The notes beneath the pieces are model-generated. The model was not told the origin of the DNA. It did not search any database and saw nothing but the letters and a program-made list of their open reading frames with translations. A program made the translations under genes and the position numbers. From positions 1,878,501-1,942,500 of the forward strand of contig NZ_CP013659.2 of NCBI RefSeq assembly GCF_001465795.2: a stretch of DNA of 64,000 nt, in the 5' to 3' direction. The DNA is from Planococcus rifietoensis (GTDB lineage Bacteria > Bacillota > Bacilli > Bacillales_A > Planococcaceae). Shown here piece by piece: positions 62,709 through 64,000 of the stretch (position 1 is the stretch's first letter; the number at the start of each line of letters is the position of its first letter).

Positions 62709-62942
62709 TTTACACCTCTCCTTTTCGGATCGGATTAAGAGGAAGTTCCTCAAAAGCCGTGATTTATTACTACCTTCATTATACCTTTCCTGAAGGCTTA
62801 AAAACATTTTTCTGCCTATAGGCGGCACCAGAAGATAATTATCTTAGAGTCTAATCGAATCGACAGACTTTTGCAACTAATTAAGATGACCAACACACTT
62901 CCAGCTGAAAGACTTTGCTGAACGATTCGTTGAATAGATAAA

Positions 62943-62998
62943 GAAAAGCCGTCCCATGATCCCTTATGAAATGCCATAAAGACCGGACAGCTTTTTCT
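62943..62998 (-). terminator. Terminator of spx
   Basis: AAAAGC-GTCC and GGAC-GCTTTTT arms close a large loop, just after the spx stop. Pairing is imperfect. Confidence 0.6.
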
Positions 62999-63006
62999 CC
63001 TTATTC

Positions 63007-63405
63007 TCAGTTGACCATGCGCTGAGCTTCCAGCAATTGATATGCGCGCACTTTACGTGGCAGGAATCGGCGGATCTCATCTTCGTTGTAACCGACTTGC
63101 AGGCGTTTTTCATCCATGATAATCGGGCGTCTCAATAAGCCCGGATGTTCTTGGATCAGTTCATAGAGGCGTTGCAATGGCAAGCTTTCTACGTCTACAT
63201 TCAGTTTTTGGAAGATCTTCGAACGAGTCGAAATGATTTCATCCGTTCCGTCCTCTGTCATACGTAGTATTTCTTTGATTTCACTTATAGTCAAAGGTTC
63301 AGAGAAGATATTGCGTTCTGTATATGGAATATCATGTTCTTCCAGCCACGCTTTCGCCTTACGGCAAGACGTACAGCTTGGAGAAGTGAATAATGTAACC
63401 ATCAT
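63007..63405 (-). CDS. spx: Transcriptional regulator Spx
   Basis: Spx binds the alpha-CTD of RNA polymerase and switches on the thiol-oxidative stress regulon. The 132-residue protein has the redox switch CTSC (Cys11/Cys14 in [18 protein letters not shown]), the ArsC-like fold, the conserved RNAP contact [12 protein letters not shown], and [32 protein letters not shown]. It nearly matches the B. subtilis sequence. I chose the first ATG of the ATGATG pair (63405), 11 bases after AAAGGA. A TATAAT box is at 63491-63496. The C-terminal tail ends in MVN rather than the LAN degron of B. subtilis. Confidence 0.97.
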   Translation of the reverse strand: MMVTLFTSPSCTSCRKAKAWLEEHDIPYTERNIFSEPLTISEIKEILRMTEDGTDEIISTRSKIFQKLNVDVESLPLQRLYELIQEHPGLLRRPIIMDEKRLQVGYNEDEIRRFLPRKVRAYQLLEAQRMVN

Positions 63406-63760
63406 AATGGAGCACTTCCTTTCGGATTCATAGATGTTGAGAGATTTCATTCTTAAATTAGAATCACTATCGTTTAGAAGCTCTACAATCATTATACAAC
63501 ATTGGGCTTCAGTAATATATAGCTGACAGCGAGAATTTTAAAAAAACATTGATTCTGTCACAGTCTCGCTACATTTTCTGAGAGTTTGTAAAACTTATAC
63601 ATTAGAAATTTACCCGCTTCTATTATCAATTAAACTTCAATAAGAAAAATTTATTCTCATTTACGAATTTCTTTTGAAAATAATTCTTCTATTATATAGT
63701 ACGTCTCGTTGCTTAAAAGGTTTCATTTTATTGCCCAATTTAATTGATTTCCATAAGCTC
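63406..63760 (-). other. 355-base region upstream of spx
   Basis: This AT-rich region has a TATAAT at 63491-63496 on the minus strand, without a good -35 box. An inverted repeat AGCGAGA / TCTCGCT has arms about 35 bases apart around 63530-63570. No protein gene is supported. Several promoters control spx in Bacillus; I cannot assign others here. Confidence 0.5.
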
Positions 63761-63805
63761 AAAAATACCCCTGCTAATCGTCTTTGCGACAACAGGGGCA
63801 TTTTG
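63761..63805 (-). terminator. Terminator of the putative glycoside hydrolase gene
   Basis: AAAATACCCCTG and CAGGGGCATTTT pair, with an inner GTC...GAC stem; on the minus strand T residues follow. Confidence 0.8.
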
Positions 63806-63806
63806 T

Positions 63807-64000
63807 TTATTCAGGTGTATAGTCAACGCCAGGCGAATAGCTGTTTCCTGCATTCCAGAGAAGGAATTCTTCGATTCCCTGGTCATTCAACGCACGGATC
63901 TGGGCTTCCACTTCTGCTTTGCCATAACGCTTGTAATTTCCAGCGCCTAAGTAGCTGGCAGTGAAATCCTGCAGCCAAGGCCGTGAAACAGGCGCATCTT
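63807..64000 (-). CDS. Putative glycoside hydrolase (DUF4015-type), C-terminal end only
   Basis: The last 63-64 codons of a gene entering from the right edge are seen. They read ...RPWLQDFTASYLGAGNYKRYG, EAQIRALNDQGIEEF and LLWNAGNSYSPGVDY, then PE and stop. The Trp-Leu-Gln-Asp-Phe and Leu-Leu-Trp-Asn-Ala segments are characteristic of the TIM-barrel 'putative glycoside hydrolase' (DUF4015) family, often secreted in Bacillales. The N-terminus and any signal peptide lie outside the window. Confidence 0.8.
   Translation of the reverse strand, partial: DAPVSRPWLQDFTASYLGAGNYKRYGKAEVEAQIRALNDQGIEEFLLWNAGNSYSPGVDYTPE

Noticed and set aside
63572..63586. CodY-like box upstream of spx
   Set aside because: Three mismatches to AATTTTCWGAAAATT in an AT-rich region, too weak to report.

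Overview
This 64 kb window is a chromosomal segment of a low-to-mid GC Gram-positive bacterium of the Bacillales, most probably Planococcaceae (Planococcus/Planomicrobium-like). Three things suggest this. Long blocks follow Bacillus subtilis gene order (pdhA-ykyA-def-ykrA-rpoY-rnjA-ktrC; dapH-ykuR-ccpC-darB-fadH-ykyB; ykoG-ykoH-ykoJ; yjcF-G-H; yjbK to spx). The murE-prfC pair is arranged as in staphylococci. Ribosome binding sites are strong Bacillus-type AGGAGG sites. I see no phage, insertion sequence, integrase or CRISPR array. The window is core genome with a few accessory genes. Assignment is by remembered family resemblance and synteny, not by a database search.

Layout. 0-6.4 kb: central metabolism and RNA processing (pdhA partial, ykyA, def, ykrA, a 23-residue basic peptide gene, rpoY-rnjA) and the K+ channel gating subunit gene ktrC. 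6.4-11.5 kb: a zinc-ribbon protein, then a regulator plus potABCD polyamine uptake operon with a candidate operator. 11.5-19 kb: two MFS exporters around the lysine/diaminopimelate genes dapH-ykuR, the citrate-cycle regulator ccpC, the c-di-AMP sensor darB, fadH and ykyB. 19-26.5 kb: ykwC, a candidate small RNA, a CPBP protease, mhqR, ktrD, the heat/envelope sigma factor pair sigI-rsgI, and a TerC-type exporter behind a yybP-ykoY manganese riboswitch. 26.5-35.3 kb: a reductase, an RND exporter, prfC, murE and an M42 peptidase. 35.3-43 kb: an orphan PAS kinase, an ArlRS/YkoGH-like two-component system with two PepSY proteins, an aldehyde dehydrogenase, a Gfo/Idh/MocA oxidoreductase and a 45-residue small protein. 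43-49 kb: a nuclease lipoprotein with a degenerate 2H-phosphoesterase-like partner, tRNA-Val(GAC), and a TAXI-type TRAP transporter operon. 49-54 kb: PgpA-like protein, yjcHGF, fabI with a FapR operator, mgtE and prpE. 54-64 kb: RluD-like, NAD kinase, small alarmone synthetase, CYTH protein, truncated haemoglobin, spxH, the small RNA RoxS/RsaE, pepF, coiA, mecA, spx and the end of a putative glycoside hydrolase gene.

Functional themes. K+ and c-di-AMP physiology is represented by ktrC, ktrD and darB. The right end is a redox/thiol/NO stress neighbourhood: Spx, its two proteolytic adaptors MecA and SpxH, a truncated haemoglobin, and RoxS, whose promoter carries a Rex site, ResD-like repeats and a possible cre site. 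Fatty-acid synthesis (fabI) shows direct FapR control.

The observations I rate highest are the RoxS/RsaE locus with its layered regulatory sites, a second C-rich RNA candidate near 20.0 kb, the degenerate 2H-like protein beside the nuclease, the MurE with staphylococcal gene context but diaminopimelate-type motifs, and two short conserved-looking peptide genes.
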